From positions 1 through 20,014 of the forward strand of contig JAZQNP010000031.1 of assembly GCA_045627405.1 (NCBI GenBank): a stretch of 20,014 nucleotides of DNA, read 5' to 3'. Position numbers and translations under genes: made by a program. Below are positions 1-11,812 of this stretch, piece after piece; position 1 is the stretch's first letter, and each line of letters starts with the position of its first letter. The DNA is from Firm-04 sp045627405 (GTDB taxonomy: Bacteria > Bacillota > Clostridia > Oscillospirales > Ruminococcaceae). The notes below the pieces were generated by a model, which was not told the origin of the DNA, did no database searches, and saw nothing but the letters and a program-made list of their open reading frames with translations.

Positions 1-792
1 TCAGTCAATGCGTATAAGGAACGGCTCGGAGACGGTGTGCATGTGTATTCGATGGTGATTCCGACCGCGTGTTCGTTCTACACGCCGGAACAATATCAGA
101 ACCTCATCGGCAGCGAAAAGAATAACATTGCGCACATCAATGAAAATCTTGTGAATGTGACGCCGGTGGATGCGTATTCCGCGCTGGAAAAGCACACGGA
201 TGAGCCGATTTTCATGCGCACCGATCACCACTGGGGCGCGATCGGGGCATTTTATGCATCGGAGAAGTTTTCGGCAGCGGCGCGTGTGCCGTTTGCACGC
301 CTCTCGACCTATGAGAAGATTGTCAAGCCGGGGTATGTCGGCACATTGTACGGCTATTCGGGCGACATCGTGCTGAAAAACAATCCGGAGGATTTTATCT
401 ACTATGTTCCGTCCGCGGAATATGAGACAACGTATTTCAACACAAGCCTTGGGAATGCGCACAGCGGCAGTCTGCTGCTGAATCTGGATTCGGTATCGCC
501 TGTGAGCTGGTATCTGGTCTATATGGGCGGTGATGAGCGCGTCACACATGTGCATACGGCTGTGAACAACGGCAGAACGCTCGCGATCATCAAGGATAGC
601 TACGGCAACGCGCTGGTTCCGTGGCTGACATCCTCGTTTGAGGATATTTATGTCATTGACATGCGTTATTTTGATGCGAACATCATTGAGTATCTGAAAT
701 CCGTGCAGACGACTGATCTGCTGTTTGCAATGAATACATTCAGTGCAACCGGCGGAAACAGCAAAAAACTGGCAGAAATGCTGGGGCAGTGA
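1..792 (+). CDS. DHHW-family (AlgX/DltD-like) cell-surface acylation protein, 5' end cut by window
   Basis: The reading frame is open from base 1, so the N-terminus lies outside the window; about 263 residues are visible. The motif TDHHWGAIGAFYA, around residue 75 of the visible part, is the signature that names the DHHW family. Near the C-terminus is IIKDSYGNALVPWL, the D-S-Y-G block typical of SGNH/AlgX-like esterase or transferase folds. In known systems such proteins work with an MBOAT O-acyltransferase to put acyl groups on exported polysaccharides or teichoic acids outside the membrane; that partner would be expected upstream, outside the window. Its stop is 20 bases before the start of an acyl carrier protein gene, so the two are probably one operon. 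The family is fairly sure, the substrate unknown. Confidence 0.82.
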   Translation, partial: SVNAYKERLGDGVHVYSMVIPTACSFYTPEQYQNLIGSEKNNIAHINENLVNVTPVDAYSALEKHTDEPIFMRTDHHWGAIGAFYASEKFSAAARVPFARLSTYEKIVKPGYVGTLYGYSGDIVLKNNPEDFIYYVPSAEYETTYFNTSLGNAHSGSLLLNLDSVSPVSWYLVYMGGDERVTHVHTAVNNGRTLAIIKDSYGNALVPWLTSSFEDIYVIDMRYFDANIIEYLKSVQTTDLLFAMNTFSATGGNSKKLAEMLGQ

Positions 793-812
793 AAAGAAAA
801 AGGAGAATGAAA

Positions 813-1058
813 ATGACCAAAGCAGAAGCAATGGAAGCACTGACACCGGTGTTTCGTGAGGTGTTTGATGATGACAGCATTGTGCTGACGGAAGAGACGA
901 CTGCCGCCGATATTGAGGAATGGGACAGCGTGGAACATTTCAATCTGATCTCCGAGATCGAGAGCCGCTTTCAGATGCGGTTTCAGATGCGTGAGGTTTC
1001 CGGCATGAAGAATGTCGGAGAGCTTGCGGAGATTGTCGCTGCACGCGGCAAACAGTGA
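813..1058 (+). CDS. acyl carrier protein
   Basis: An 81-residue acidic protein. EEWDSVEHFNLISEIE around residues 35-50 is the 4'-phosphopantetheine attachment region of the ACP family, with Ser39 in the Asp-Ser pair as the expected attachment site. I chose the ATG at 813 because AGGAGA ends six bases before it; an in-frame ATG at 807 is too close to that site, and a GTG at 789 overlaps the upstream gene. The WDSVEHF style is that of stand-alone carrier proteins in surface-polymer and Dlt-like loci rather than the fatty-acid AcpP (usually DSLD/E). Following a DHHW gene, it may carry the acyl group destined for the exported polymer. A terminator follows 35 bases after the stop. Confidence 0.88.
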   Translation: MTKAEAMEALTPVFREVFDDDSIVLTEETTAADIEEWDSVEHFNLISEIESRFQMRFQMREVSGMKNVGELAEIVAARGKQ

Positions 1059-1093
1059 GCACGCAGTCTGATGCACAGAGGTTGAAGACCATA

Positions 1094-1133
1094 AAAAGGC
1101 AGCATCTTCTTTGGAGAGGATGCTGTCTTTTTT
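1094..1133 (+). terminator. Rho-independent terminator of the DHHW-ACP operon
   Basis: Inverted repeat with arms GGCAGCATC (1098-1106) and GATGCTGTC (1119-1127; one G-U pair in the RNA), a 12-base loop and a run of six T (1128-1133). The flanking A run at 1093-1097 extends the stem. Confidence 0.85.
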
Positions 1134-1208
1134 ATGCGGCTATGGTTTGTGAAAAACGCAATACAGTGCAGAGAAACAGAGGCGCGTTGTTGTGTATTGC
1201 TACGAAAT

Positions 1209-1224
1209 GTGACATCTTTGTCAC
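1209..1224. promoter_or_regulatory. operator-like dyad 1, upstream of the -35 box
   Basis: GTGACATCTTTGTCAC is a perfect 6+4+6 inverted repeat lying just upstream of the promoter at 1232-1260. It is the first of three related 16-base dyads (consensus GTGAYRN4YRTCAC) and probably binds the Xre-type regulator encoded at 1690. Confidence 0.6.
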
Positions 1225-1231
1225 TTTATGC

Positions 1232-1260
1232 TTGACATTCCATCTCCGAAGTGATATAAT
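1232..1260 (+). promoter_or_regulatory. consensus sigma-A promoter of the membrane protein/Xre unit
   Basis: TTGACA (1232-1237), a 17-base spacer and TATAAT (1255-1260): a perfect match to the housekeeping consensus. Transcription should start near 1267. A promoter this strong normally needs repression, which fits the dyads over and around it. Confidence 0.88.
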
Positions 1261-1266
1261 TATCAC
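1251..1266. promoter_or_regulatory. operator-like dyad 2, covering the -10 box
   Basis: GTGATATAATTATCAC is a perfect 6+4+6 inverted repeat that contains the whole -10 box. A protein bound here would block RNA polymerase. Its centre is 42 bases from dyad 1. Confidence 0.65.
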
Positions 1267-1271
1267 ATAAG

Positions 1272-1287
1272 GTGATGCAAATGTCAC
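1272..1287. promoter_or_regulatory. operator-like dyad 3, just after the start site
   Basis: GTGATGCAAATGTCAC, the same layout with one mismatched arm position. Its centre is 21 bases beyond dyad 2, so the three sites sit on one face of the helix. Confidence 0.55.
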
Positions 1288-1307
1288 TTACGAAAGGCGG
1301 TATCAAA

Positions 1308-1697
1308 ATGAATCAGAACAAATCTGAAACAACAAAATCCCTGCGTTACTTCCATGCAGTCATTGCAGCATTGTCTGCGCTCGGGATACTGGCGGTACTC
1401 TTCATGGAAGACTGGGGTGAAATGACGGTCTGGTTTCCGATTGCAGTTGCAGTTTTTTTCGACGGGAAATTTGAAAAAACGGATGAGCTTGCAAAGCAAA
1501 ACCTCGGAAAAGCCAATACCGTCACGATGTGGGTTCTATTTGCGGCGTTTATCTTTTTCGGGATGTTCGCAAGATTCCATGCAATCAGCATGGAGTCCAT
1601 CATGATTGTGATCTTTTCTGCCCTTGCAGTCCGAAGCATACTTTTTTCGATCCTCGATATGTCGTTTCTGGGAGGAGCGGAGGAATCTGATGGCTGA
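1308..1697 (+). CDS. four-helix integral membrane protein of unknown function, paired with an Xre regulator
   Basis: A 129-residue protein with four hydrophobic stretches: about residues 13-34 (HAVIAALSALGILAVLFM), 38-50, 74-92 and 97-118. A short charged loop (DGKFEKTDELAKQNLG) lies between the second and third. I see no catalytic motif. I chose ATG 1308 because AAAGGCGG lies upstream of it; the longer in-frame starts at 1272-1284 would leave almost no leader after the predicted transcription start. The last eight bases overlap the next gene, a small DNA-binding protein, so the two are translationally coupled. Small Xre regulators paired with membrane proteins of this size are common in Firmicutes, often without known function. 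It might sense a membrane-active agent or control the regulator, but nothing in the sequence decides this. Confidence 0.8.
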   Translation: MNQNKSETTKSLRYFHAVIAALSALGILAVLFMEDWGEMTVWFPIAVAVFFDGKFEKTDELAKQNLGKANTVTMWVLFAAFIFFGMFARFHAISMESIMIVIFSALAVRSILFSILDMSFLGGAEESDG

Positions 1698-1893
1698 GCT
1701 GCATACAAGGATGAAGGAACTCAGGGCAAAATGCAACATGAGCCAATCGGATCTTGCAGAGCTGACAGGCGTGCGCAGAGAAACCATTATCCGGCTGGAA
1801 AGGGGTCAGTATAACCCTTCGCTGAAACTCGCAATGGATATTGCCCGCGTTTTTGATACGACTGTGGAAGAAGTATTCTCGTTTGAGGACTGA
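1690..1893 (+). CDS. small Xre/Cro-type HTH transcriptional regulator
   Basis: A 67-residue protein that is almost entirely one helix-turn-helix domain. MKELRAKCNMSQSDLAELTG followed by VRRETIIRLERGQYNPSLKLAMDIARVF is the typical five-helix HTH_3 pattern, with recognition helix around RRETIIRLERG and the usual ending TTVEEVFSFED. It starts inside the 3' end of the membrane protein gene (ATG at 1690, stop of the former at 1697) behind a GGAGGA-type ribosome site. With no extra domain it probably acts as a dimeric repressor. The three dyads at the promoter of its own operon are the obvious binding sites, which would make this an autoregulated unit (inferred). A shared terminator follows at 1938. 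Confidence 0.92.
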   Translation: MAELHTRMKELRAKCNMSQSDLAELTGVRRETIIRLERGQYNPSLKLAMDIARVFDTTVEEVFSFED

Positions 1894-1937
1894 ACTGCAT
1901 GATTTCGGCGAAAATCGCCGCACAATCTGCAAAAAAG

Positions 1938-1982
1938 AAAATCCCGTGACTGCCGGTCTGTTTCCGGAAGTCACGGGATTTT
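1938..1982. terminator. bidirectional terminator between the Xre unit and the LRR gene
   Basis: A perfect 14-base stem, AAAATCCCGTGACT (1938-1951) with AGTCACGGGATTTT (1969-1982), plus an inner CCGG/CCGG pair. A residues on one side and T residues on the other let it serve the rightward Xre unit and the leftward LRR gene that ends at 2027. Confidence 0.85.
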
Positions 1983-2026
1983 GCATGCAGACATCTGTTG
2001 TTTCCGCAGATCAAGGATCCAACGGC

Positions 2027-3616
2027 TCAGGATTTCTTTTTGCGCTTGCCGATGATCCACGCACCGCCGCCGATGACGACGAGTCCGCCGCCGAGCAACG
2101 CTGCGGGAATCCATGACCGGCTGCCCAGCGAATCGGCTGCCGACGGCAATGTCGTCATTTCTGTCGTTGTGACCTCCGGAATCGTCTCGGTATTCTCCTC
2201 CTCCGGCAGCGGTTCGATTGCAATTCCCTCTGCCTCGGCATACGTCCGTGCAGCCTCGGCGTTGGCATACAGCGTCAGTGCGGTCTCTGTTTTTTCATAC
2301 TGGGAGGTTTCCAGATTCCACTGATAACCGAATGCTTTGCTGCCGATTGCGGTCAGCGAATCGGGCAGATAGACCGATTCGAGATCGGTGCAGCCTGCAA
2401 AGGCGAAGTCTCCGATGGTTTGGAGCTGATGTCCGACGCGCAGATACCGCAGTGTCTCGCAGCCATAGAATGCCAGCTCCCCGATAGATTGCACATTCTC
2501 ACCGAGTGTAACGACTTGCAGGGAGGTGCAGCGATAGCAGGCAGCACGCCCGACCTTCTCCACGGAATCCGGCAGGATCAGTGTTGTGATTGCGGCATTG
2601 CCCTCGAAAGCAGAATCGTTCACAACGCGCACGCCGTCCGGCACAGTGACTGCCGTTTCTTCTCCGCAGTATGCGATCAGATAATCGCCGAGCATGAGAA
2701 AATCTTCTTCTGTTTCGTTGTACCATGCGGTATTGACCAGTGCCGCGCCGTCAACCTTCTCAAAGGTCGCAGGTGCCGTAAATGCGGACAGATTGGTGCA
2801 GTTATCGAAAGCACAGTCATAGATTGTTGTCACAGAATCGGGAATCGTGACGGATGTGATTTCACTGTGATCGGAGCAGGCATACGGACCGATGATTTTC
2901 ACCGTATCGGGAATCACAACATCAGCCGTATCGCTGCCGCGGTAGGCATACAGCACACCGCCGCCCAGCACGATGAAATCGTCGGGGTGATACACATAGA
3001 ACGGCGTCATATCGAACGCCATATAGCCGATATAGGTCACAGTCTCCGGAACGACAACCGTATTCAGTACATCACACTCTGCAAAGGCGCAGTAGCCGAT
3101 GGAGGTGCATCCCTCCGGGATGGTCACGGATTGCAGATAGGCATTGCCGGCGAACGCCTCATCTCCGATGCTGCGCAGCGATGCAGGCAGATTCACCGCA
3201 TCGGCATAGCAATACTGGAAGGCATAGCTGCCGATTTCCGTGACGGTTTTTCCGTCGATGGAATCGGGAATCGTGACAACATCCTCATCCGTCCAGAAAA
3301 AGCCGGTGATGCGGAGCGTCCCGTCATCGAGTTCCTCGTAGGAAAGCGATTCCAGAATATCGCGTGTGGTCGTAGTTGCCGGGGTCGTAGTGGGGACTTC
3401 GGTTGTTGTCTCCGCAGCCGCAGCCGCTGCCGCAGCGGTTGTTTCCGCCGGTACCGTATCCGCAGCAGCATCGGTTTCTGTCGGCTCGGCAACAGCCGCG
3501 GGCGCAGTTGTTTCCGCATCGGGCTCTGCAAAGACCGGCATTGCCGTCAGCGGCAGCAGCAGAATGCCTATGATTCCGATTGCAGACAGCATACGCCGTC
3601 TGTTTCTTTGCTTCAT
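2027..3616 (-). CDS. secreted, membrane-anchored BspA-type leucine-rich-repeat protein
   Basis: 529 residues. Residues 1-30 form a signal peptide: basic MKQRNRRRM, a hydrophobic core, and probable cleavage after VFA. Residues 31-87 are a Thr/Ala/Glu-rich low-complexity stretch, likely an exposed stalk. Residues about 88-450 contain around a dozen LRR_5 (BspA/TpLRR) units with the recurring pattern of a hydrophobic strand, IPDSV-type turn, then IG..AF..C. A second Thr/Glu-rich linker precedes a C-terminal hydrophobic helix and the basic tail GKRKKKS; I see no LPXTG motif, so anchoring is probably by the helix itself. Such proteins are exposed on gut bacteria and are thought to bind host or matrix proteins; the ligand here is unknown. 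AGAAGGA precedes ATG 3616. It starts 61 bases after rpoC, just past the rpoC terminator, and no promoter is visible between. Confidence 0.9.
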   Translation of the reverse strand: MKQRNRRRMLSAIGIIGILLLPLTAMPVFAEPDAETTAPAAVAEPTETDAAADTVPAETTAAAAAAAAETTTEVPTTTPATTTTRDILESLSYEELDDGTLRITGFFWTDEDVVTIPDSIDGKTVTEIGSYAFQYCYADAVNLPASLRSIGDEAFAGNAYLQSVTIPEGCTSIGYCAFAECDVLNTVVVPETVTYIGYMAFDMTPFYVYHPDDFIVLGGGVLYAYRGSDTADVVIPDTVKIIGPYACSDHSEITSVTIPDSVTTIYDCAFDNCTNLSAFTAPATFEKVDGAALVNTAWYNETEEDFLMLGDYLIAYCGEETAVTVPDGVRVVNDSAFEGNAAITTLILPDSVEKVGRAACYRCTSLQVVTLGENVQSIGELAFYGCETLRYLRVGHQLQTIGDFAFAGCTDLESVYLPDSLTAIGSKAFGYQWNLETSQYEKTETALTLYANAEAARTYAEAEGIAIEPLPEEENTETIPEVTTTEMTTLPSAADSLGSRSWIPAALLGGGLVVIGGGAWIIGKRKKKS

Positions 3617-3632
3617 ATAATCCTTCTTTCAC

Positions 3633-3663
3633 AAAAGGGGACTCCACAAACTGCGGAGTCCCC
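3633..3663 (-). terminator. rpoC terminator
   Basis: On the minus strand the arms GGGGACTCC and GGAGTCCCC (9 bases, perfect) enclose a 9-base loop and are followed by TTTT. The short T run suggests incomplete termination, which would let transcripts run on into the LRR gene whose start is only 17 bases away. Confidence 0.78.
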
Positions 3664-3677
3664 CGTTTCCTGTCTGA

Positions 3678-7472
<3,795 letters not shown>

Positions 7473-7517
7473 AGCGTTACCTCCTCATCGTCTATATGAC
7501 TCAAACCGATGCAGTGT

Positions 7518-7549
7518 CCGTCCCGGCAGAGCAGTCTGCCGGGGGACGG
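7518..7549 (-). other. strong hairpin in the rpoB-rpoC spacer
   Basis: On the minus strand CCGTCC-CC-CGGCAGA pairs with TCTGCCG-GGACGG around the loop CTGC: 13 pairs with a two-base bulge. No T run follows, so it is probably not a terminator. It may stabilise or mark a processing point in the rpoBC mRNA. Confidence 0.55.
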
Positions 7550-7589
7550 ATGTGCATCTGTACAGAAAAATCGTGCCGTTCAGATCTGC

Positions 7590-10500
7590 TCAGAGATCCT
7601 CGTCTTCAAAACCGGCTTCGGTTTCGGAATACGCAGCGGCGTCATCCGGATCCTCGTCGTAGCCGAACGCATCTGCGTCCTCATCGTCGGAGGCATGCAT
7701 CCGCTCGCCGTGTTCGACCTCAAAGGTTTCGGTATCCTCACCGTACATTGCGGTGCCGTAGCCGGCATCGCCCATGTCAGAATCTTCATAATGCGTAGTA
7801 TCTGCGATGTTTTCATCGTCGATTTCGCGCTGACCCTGCGGCGGGAGATCGTCATCGAAGGTCTGTTTGAGGTCGATCTCCTGACCGTCCTCATCGAGCA
7901 CGCGGACATCGAGACCGAGCGACTGCATTTCCTTGATCAGCACCTTGAAGGATTCCGGAATGCCCGGCTTAGGGACATTCTGCCCCTTGACGATTGCCTC
8001 ATAGGTGTTGACTCTTCCGGTTGTGTCATCCGACTTGACCGTCAGGATTTCTTGCAGCGTATAAGCCGCGCCGTACGCTTCGAGAGCCCAGACTTCCATC
8101 TCACCGAAACGCTGACCGCCGAACTGTGCCTTACCGCCGAGCGGCTGCTGTGTGACCAGCGAATACGGGCCGACAGAACGGGCATGAATCTTATCGTCAA
8201 CGAGGTGATGGAGTTTCAGGTAATACATATAACCGACTGTGACGCGGTTATCGAACTTATCGCCGGTTCTGCCGTCATAGACGGTGAATTTGCCGTCTTC
8301 CGAGAGCGGAATGGAGGTGGTGTCGATGACCTTATCCATCGGGCTGAGTGTGAAGTTTTCCTCGGTTTTATCGGCGTTTTTGGCATCATTCTGTTCCTGC
8401 GCGAGGCGGAAGCACTGACGAATATCGTCCTCGTGTGCGCCGTCAAATACAGGCGTCATGATATGCCAGCCGAGAGCCTTTGCCGCCATGCCCAGATGCA
8501 CTTCCAGCACCTGTCCGATGTTCATACGGGACGGAACGCCCAGCGGATTCAGGCAAATATCGAGCGGGGTACCGTCTTCGAGGAACGGCATATCCTCCTC
8601 GGGGAGAATGCGGGAGACAACGCCCTTGTTACCGTGGCGACCCGCCATCTTGTCTCCGACGGAGATCTTGCGCTTCTGTGCGATATAGCAGCGGACGATC
8701 TCATTGACGCCCGGTCCGAGTTCATCGCAGTTGTCGCGGGTGAAGCGTTTGACATCGACCACGATGCCGGATTCGCCGTGCGGCACTTTGAGAGAATTAT
8801 CGCGCACCTCGCGCGCCTTCTCACCGAAGATTGCGCGGAGCAGACGCTCCTCCGCAGTCAGCTCCGTCTCGCCCTTCGGCGTGACCTTACCGACCAGAAT
8901 ATCGCCGGCATGGACTTCCGCACCGATGCGGATGATGCCGTCTTCATCGAGGTCTTTGAGGGCATCCTCACCGACGTTCGGGATGTCGCGGGTGATTTCC
9001 TCTGCGCCGAGCTTGGTGTCACGGCATTCCAGTTCATACTCTTCGATATGAACGGAGGTAAACACATCTTCACGAACCAGACGCTCATTCAGCAGAACAG
9101 CGTCCTCATAGTTATAGCCTTCCCATGTCATGAAGCCGATGAGGGCATTCTTGCCGAGGGAGATTTCGCCGTCGCAGGTTGCAGGGCCGTCCGCGATGAC
9201 CTGATTTGCCTCGACCTTGTCACCGACTGAGACAATCGGTCTCTGGTTGACGCAGGTACCCTGGTTGCTGCGCTGGAATTTGATCAGCTGATACTTGCGG
9301 AGATCGTCCTCCTTGTCGCCGTAGCGGATGACGATTTCGTCCGCACTGACAGATACGACAGTACCCGCTTCCTTTGCGAGCACGCAGACGCCGGAATCGA
9401 CCGCCGCCTTATACTCCATACCGGTGCCGACGAACGGACGCTCGGTTTTGAGCAGCGGAACAGCCTGACGCTGCATGTTCGAGCCCATGAGGGCGCGGTT
9501 TGCGTCATCGTTTTCGAGGAACGGAATCATTGCCGTTGCGACGGAAACGACCATCTTCGGAGACACGTCCATGAAGTCGATCAGCGAGGGATCGCATTCA
9601 AGGATCTGATCGCGGTGACGGGCAGTGACACGTTTTCTTGCGAATTTGCCGTCCTCTGTGAGCGGCTCATTCGCCTGTGCGACATAGTAGGTATCCTCGA
9701 CGTCGGCGGTCATGTAGACAACCTCGTCGGTGATGACGCCGGTCTCCTTGTCCACCTTGCGGTACGGTGCTTCGATGAAGCCGTAGACATTGATGCGGGC
9801 GAAGGAAGCCAGATAGGAAATCAGACCGATGTTCGGACCTTCCGGTGTTTCAATCGGGCACATTCTGCCGTAGTGGGAATAGTGAACGTCACGCACCTCG
9901 AAACCTGCGCGGTCTCTGGTCAGACCGCCCGGGCCCAGTGCAGAGAGACGGCGTTTGTGTGTCAGCTCTGCGAGCGGGTTGTTCTGGTCCATGAACTGCG
10001 ACAGCGGAGAGGAGCCGAAGAATTCTTTGATTGCCGCGGTGATCGGGCGGATGTTGACGAGTGCCTGCGGGGTCAGCGTTTCTGCATCCTGTGCTTGGAG
10101 GCTCATGCGTTCGCGGATGACGCGCTCCATTCTTGCAAAGCCGATGCGGAACTGATTTTGCAGCAGCTCACCGACCGAACGGATACGGCGGTTGCCGAGG
10201 TGGTCGATGTCGTCGATGGTGCCGATACCGTCGCAGAGGTTGCAGAAATAGCTGATGGAAGCAAAAATATCATCGCGGATGATGTGCTTGGGTACGAGCA
10301 GTTCGGCATTTGCGCGGATTGCGGTTGCGAGCTTGTCTGCATCGCCGTCCGCCTCATCGAGGATCTCTTTGAGGACTCTTGCCGAGACCTTTTCGTTGAT
10401 GCCGTAATCCTCGCTGTTGAAATCGGGGATGACAGGTGTGATATACGGCGCGATCTCGACCATGCCGCTGCCGAGGATCTTGACCTCGCGCTCGACGAAT

Positions 10501-11603
10501 TCCGAGATCAGCTCATGCTTTTTCTCATCGACATGCGTCTCGCGGACCTCCGCCTCAACATATGCCTCATAGACGCCTGCCTGTTCGATCTGCTGTGCGA
10601 GTGCGGGGGTGATCTTCATGCCGGTATCGGCGAGCAGCTCACCGGTCATAAAGCTGACGACCGGTCTGGACAGCACCTGACCGATCAGGCGCGAGCCGAT
10701 GCCGAGCTTTTTGTTGTACTTATACCGTCCGAAGCGGCAGAGGTCGTAGCGGTGGGGATCGAAGAAGAGGTTGTTGATCAGAGTTTTCGCACCGTCAACA
10801 GTTGCCGGATCGCCGGGGCGGAGCTTTTTGTAGACTTCGAGCAGAGCCTCGTCGATATTCTTCTCCGGATCGTCATCCGTGATGCCCTCTTCCTTTTGCT
10901 CAATGGTTGCTTTCAGGCGAGGATCGTCACCGAGCAGTGCGAGGATTTCCTCGTTGGTGCCGATGCCGAGTGCGCGGATGAACTTTGTGATCGGGATTTT
11001 GCGGTTTTTATCAATCTTGACCGAGATGACGTCATTGGAATCCATTTCGTATTCCAGCCACGCACCGCGATTCGGGATGACGGTTGTGGTAAAGAGGCTT
11101 TTGCCGGACTTATCGCGTGTAAAGTCATAATACACGCCCGGAGAACGCACAAGCTGAGAGACGATGACGCGCTCTGCGCCGTTGATGACGAATGTGCCGC
11201 TCTCGGTCATCAGGGGCATATCGCCCATATAGATTTCGCTGCTGGTGACCTCATCTGTCTCCTGATTCCAGAGCCTTGCTCTGACGCGGAGCGGAGCCGC
11301 ATAGGTGGCGTCGCGCTCTTTGCACTCAGCGATCGTGTATTTAGGGGTGTCGTCAATGCGGTAGTCGATGAAGCTTAATTGGAGATTGCCGGTAAAATCG
11401 GTAATCGCAGCGACATCACGGAATACCTCTTGAAGGCCCTCATTCAGAAACCAGTTGTACGAGTTCTTCTGCACCTCAATGAGATTGGGCATCTGCAAAA
11501 CCTCATTGATCTTGCCGAAGCTCATGCGGGTATTCCTGCCGACGGGAACTTCCTTCGGCGGGATCCATGTCTGCGCTTCGGGATTGGCAGTCTGCAAGCT
11601 CAT
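7590..11603 (-). CDS. rpoB: DNA-directed RNA polymerase subunit beta
   Basis: 1337 residues. Catalytic core subunit of RNA polymerase. The rifampicin pocket is intact: SQFMDQNNPLAELTHKRRLS at 535-554, with Asp539, His549, Arg552 and Ser554 all as in sensitive bacteria, so susceptibility is predicted. Other family blocks seen are GPGGLTRDRAGFEVRDVHYS, ETPEGPNIGLI, KISVGDKMAGRHGNKG, PLGGKAQFGGQRFGEMEVWALEAYGA (given here in part) and the C-terminal SFKVLIKEMQSLGLDV. After that comes an 88-residue very acidic tail (1250-1337). I chose ATG 11603, which has AGGAGG nine bases upstream, over the in-frame ATG 17 codons earlier, which has none. The leader is about 147 bases from the promoter at 11757-11785. 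rplJ/rplL are not next to it. Confidence 0.98.
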   Translation of the reverse strand: MSLQTANPEAQTWIPPKEVPVGRNTRMSFGKINEVLQMPNLIEVQKNSYNWFLNEGLQEVFRDVAAITDFTGNLQLSFIDYRIDDTPKYTIAECKERDATYAAPLRVRARLWNQETDEVTSSEIYMGDMPLMTESGTFVINGAERVIVSQLVRSPGVYYDFTRDKSGKSLFTTTVIPNRGAWLEYEMDSNDVISVKIDKNRKIPITKFIRALGIGTNEEILALLGDDPRLKATIEQKEEGITDDDPEKNIDEALLEVYKKLRPGDPATVDGAKTLINNLFFDPHRYDLCRFGRYKYNKKLGIGSRLIGQVLSRPVVSFMTGELLADTGMKITPALAQQIEQAGVYEAYVEAEVRETHVDEKKHELISEFVEREVKILGSGMVEIAPYITPVIPDFNSEDYGINEKVSARVLKEILDEADGDADKLATAIRANAELLVPKHIIRDDIFASISYFCNLCDGIGTIDDIDHLGNRRIRSVGELLQNQFRIGFARMERVIRERMSLQAQDAETLTPQALVNIRPITAAIKEFFGSSPLSQFMDQNNPLAELTHKRRLSALGPGGLTRDRAGFEVRDVHYSHYGRMCPIETPEGPNIGLISYLASFARINVYGFIEAPYRKVDKETGVITDEVVYMTADVEDTYYVAQANEPLTEDGKFARKRVTARHRDQILECDPSLIDFMDVSPKMVVSVATAMIPFLENDDANRALMGSNMQRQAVPLLKTERPFVGTGMEYKAAVDSGVCVLAKEAGTVVSVSADEIVIRYGDKEDDLRKYQLIKFQRSNQGTCVNQRPIVSVGDKVEANQVIADGPATCDGEISLGKNALIGFMTWEGYNYEDAVLLNERLVREDVFTSVHIEEYELECRDTKLGAEEITRDIPNVGEDALKDLDEDGIIRIGAEVHAGDILVGKVTPKGETELTAEERLLRAIFGEKAREVRDNSLKVPHGESGIVVDVKRFTRDNCDELGPGVNEIVRCYIAQKRKISVGDKMAGRHGNKGVVSRILPEEDMPFLEDGTPLDICLNPLGVPSRMNIGQVLEVHLGMAAKALGWHIMTPVFDGAHEDDIRQCFRLAQEQNDAKNADKTEENFTLSPMDKVIDTTSIPLSEDGKFTVYDGRTGDKFDNRVTVGYMYYLKLHHLVDDKIHARSVGPYSLVTQQPLGGKAQFGGQRFGEMEVWALEAYGAAYTLQEILTVKSDDTTGRVNTYEAIVKGQNVPKPGIPESFKVLIKEMQSLGLDVRVLDEDGQEIDLKQTFDDDLPPQGQREIDDENIADTTHYEDSDMGDAGYGTAMYGEDTETFEVEHGERMHASDDEDADAFGYDEDPDDAAAYSETEAGFEDEDL

Positions 11604-11681
11604 GGGCAAAAACCTCCTGTCTTTTGTATCAGCGTAAGCGGAGCGCAGACACACGGCTGCCGAAAAATTTAGGTTCGGAAC

Positions 11682-11711
11682 TTGACAAAGCCGTCTGATC
11701 TGTGCTATACT
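11682..11711 (+). promoter_or_regulatory. sigma-A promoter inside the rpoB leader, pointing away from rpoB
   Basis: TTGACA (11682-11687), an 18-base spacer and TATACT (11706-11711). It is directed rightwards, facing the rpoB promoter. Predicted start near 11718. Confidence 0.65.
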
Positions 11712-11756
11712 ACGAATGAAAAGAAATGCCGTTTGTGCCTAATCGGGCATTCTACT

Positions 11757-11785
11757 ATTTTAATTCATATAGGGATGTTTGTCAA
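11757..11785 (-). promoter_or_regulatory. rpoBC promoter
   Basis: On the minus strand TTGACA (11785-11780), a 17-base spacer and TAAAAT (11762-11757), one base from consensus. Predicted start near 11750, giving rpoB a leader of about 147 bases. Confidence 0.8.
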
Positions 11786-11812
11786 GCATTTTCTGAAAAA
11801 ATTGGAGAAACT

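Noticed and set aside
1158..1200. Inverted repeat GCAATACA/TGTATTGC between the ACP terminator and the next promoter
   Set aside because: Eight-base arms with a 27-base gap and no transcript known to cross it; weaker than the nearby dyads and easily chance.
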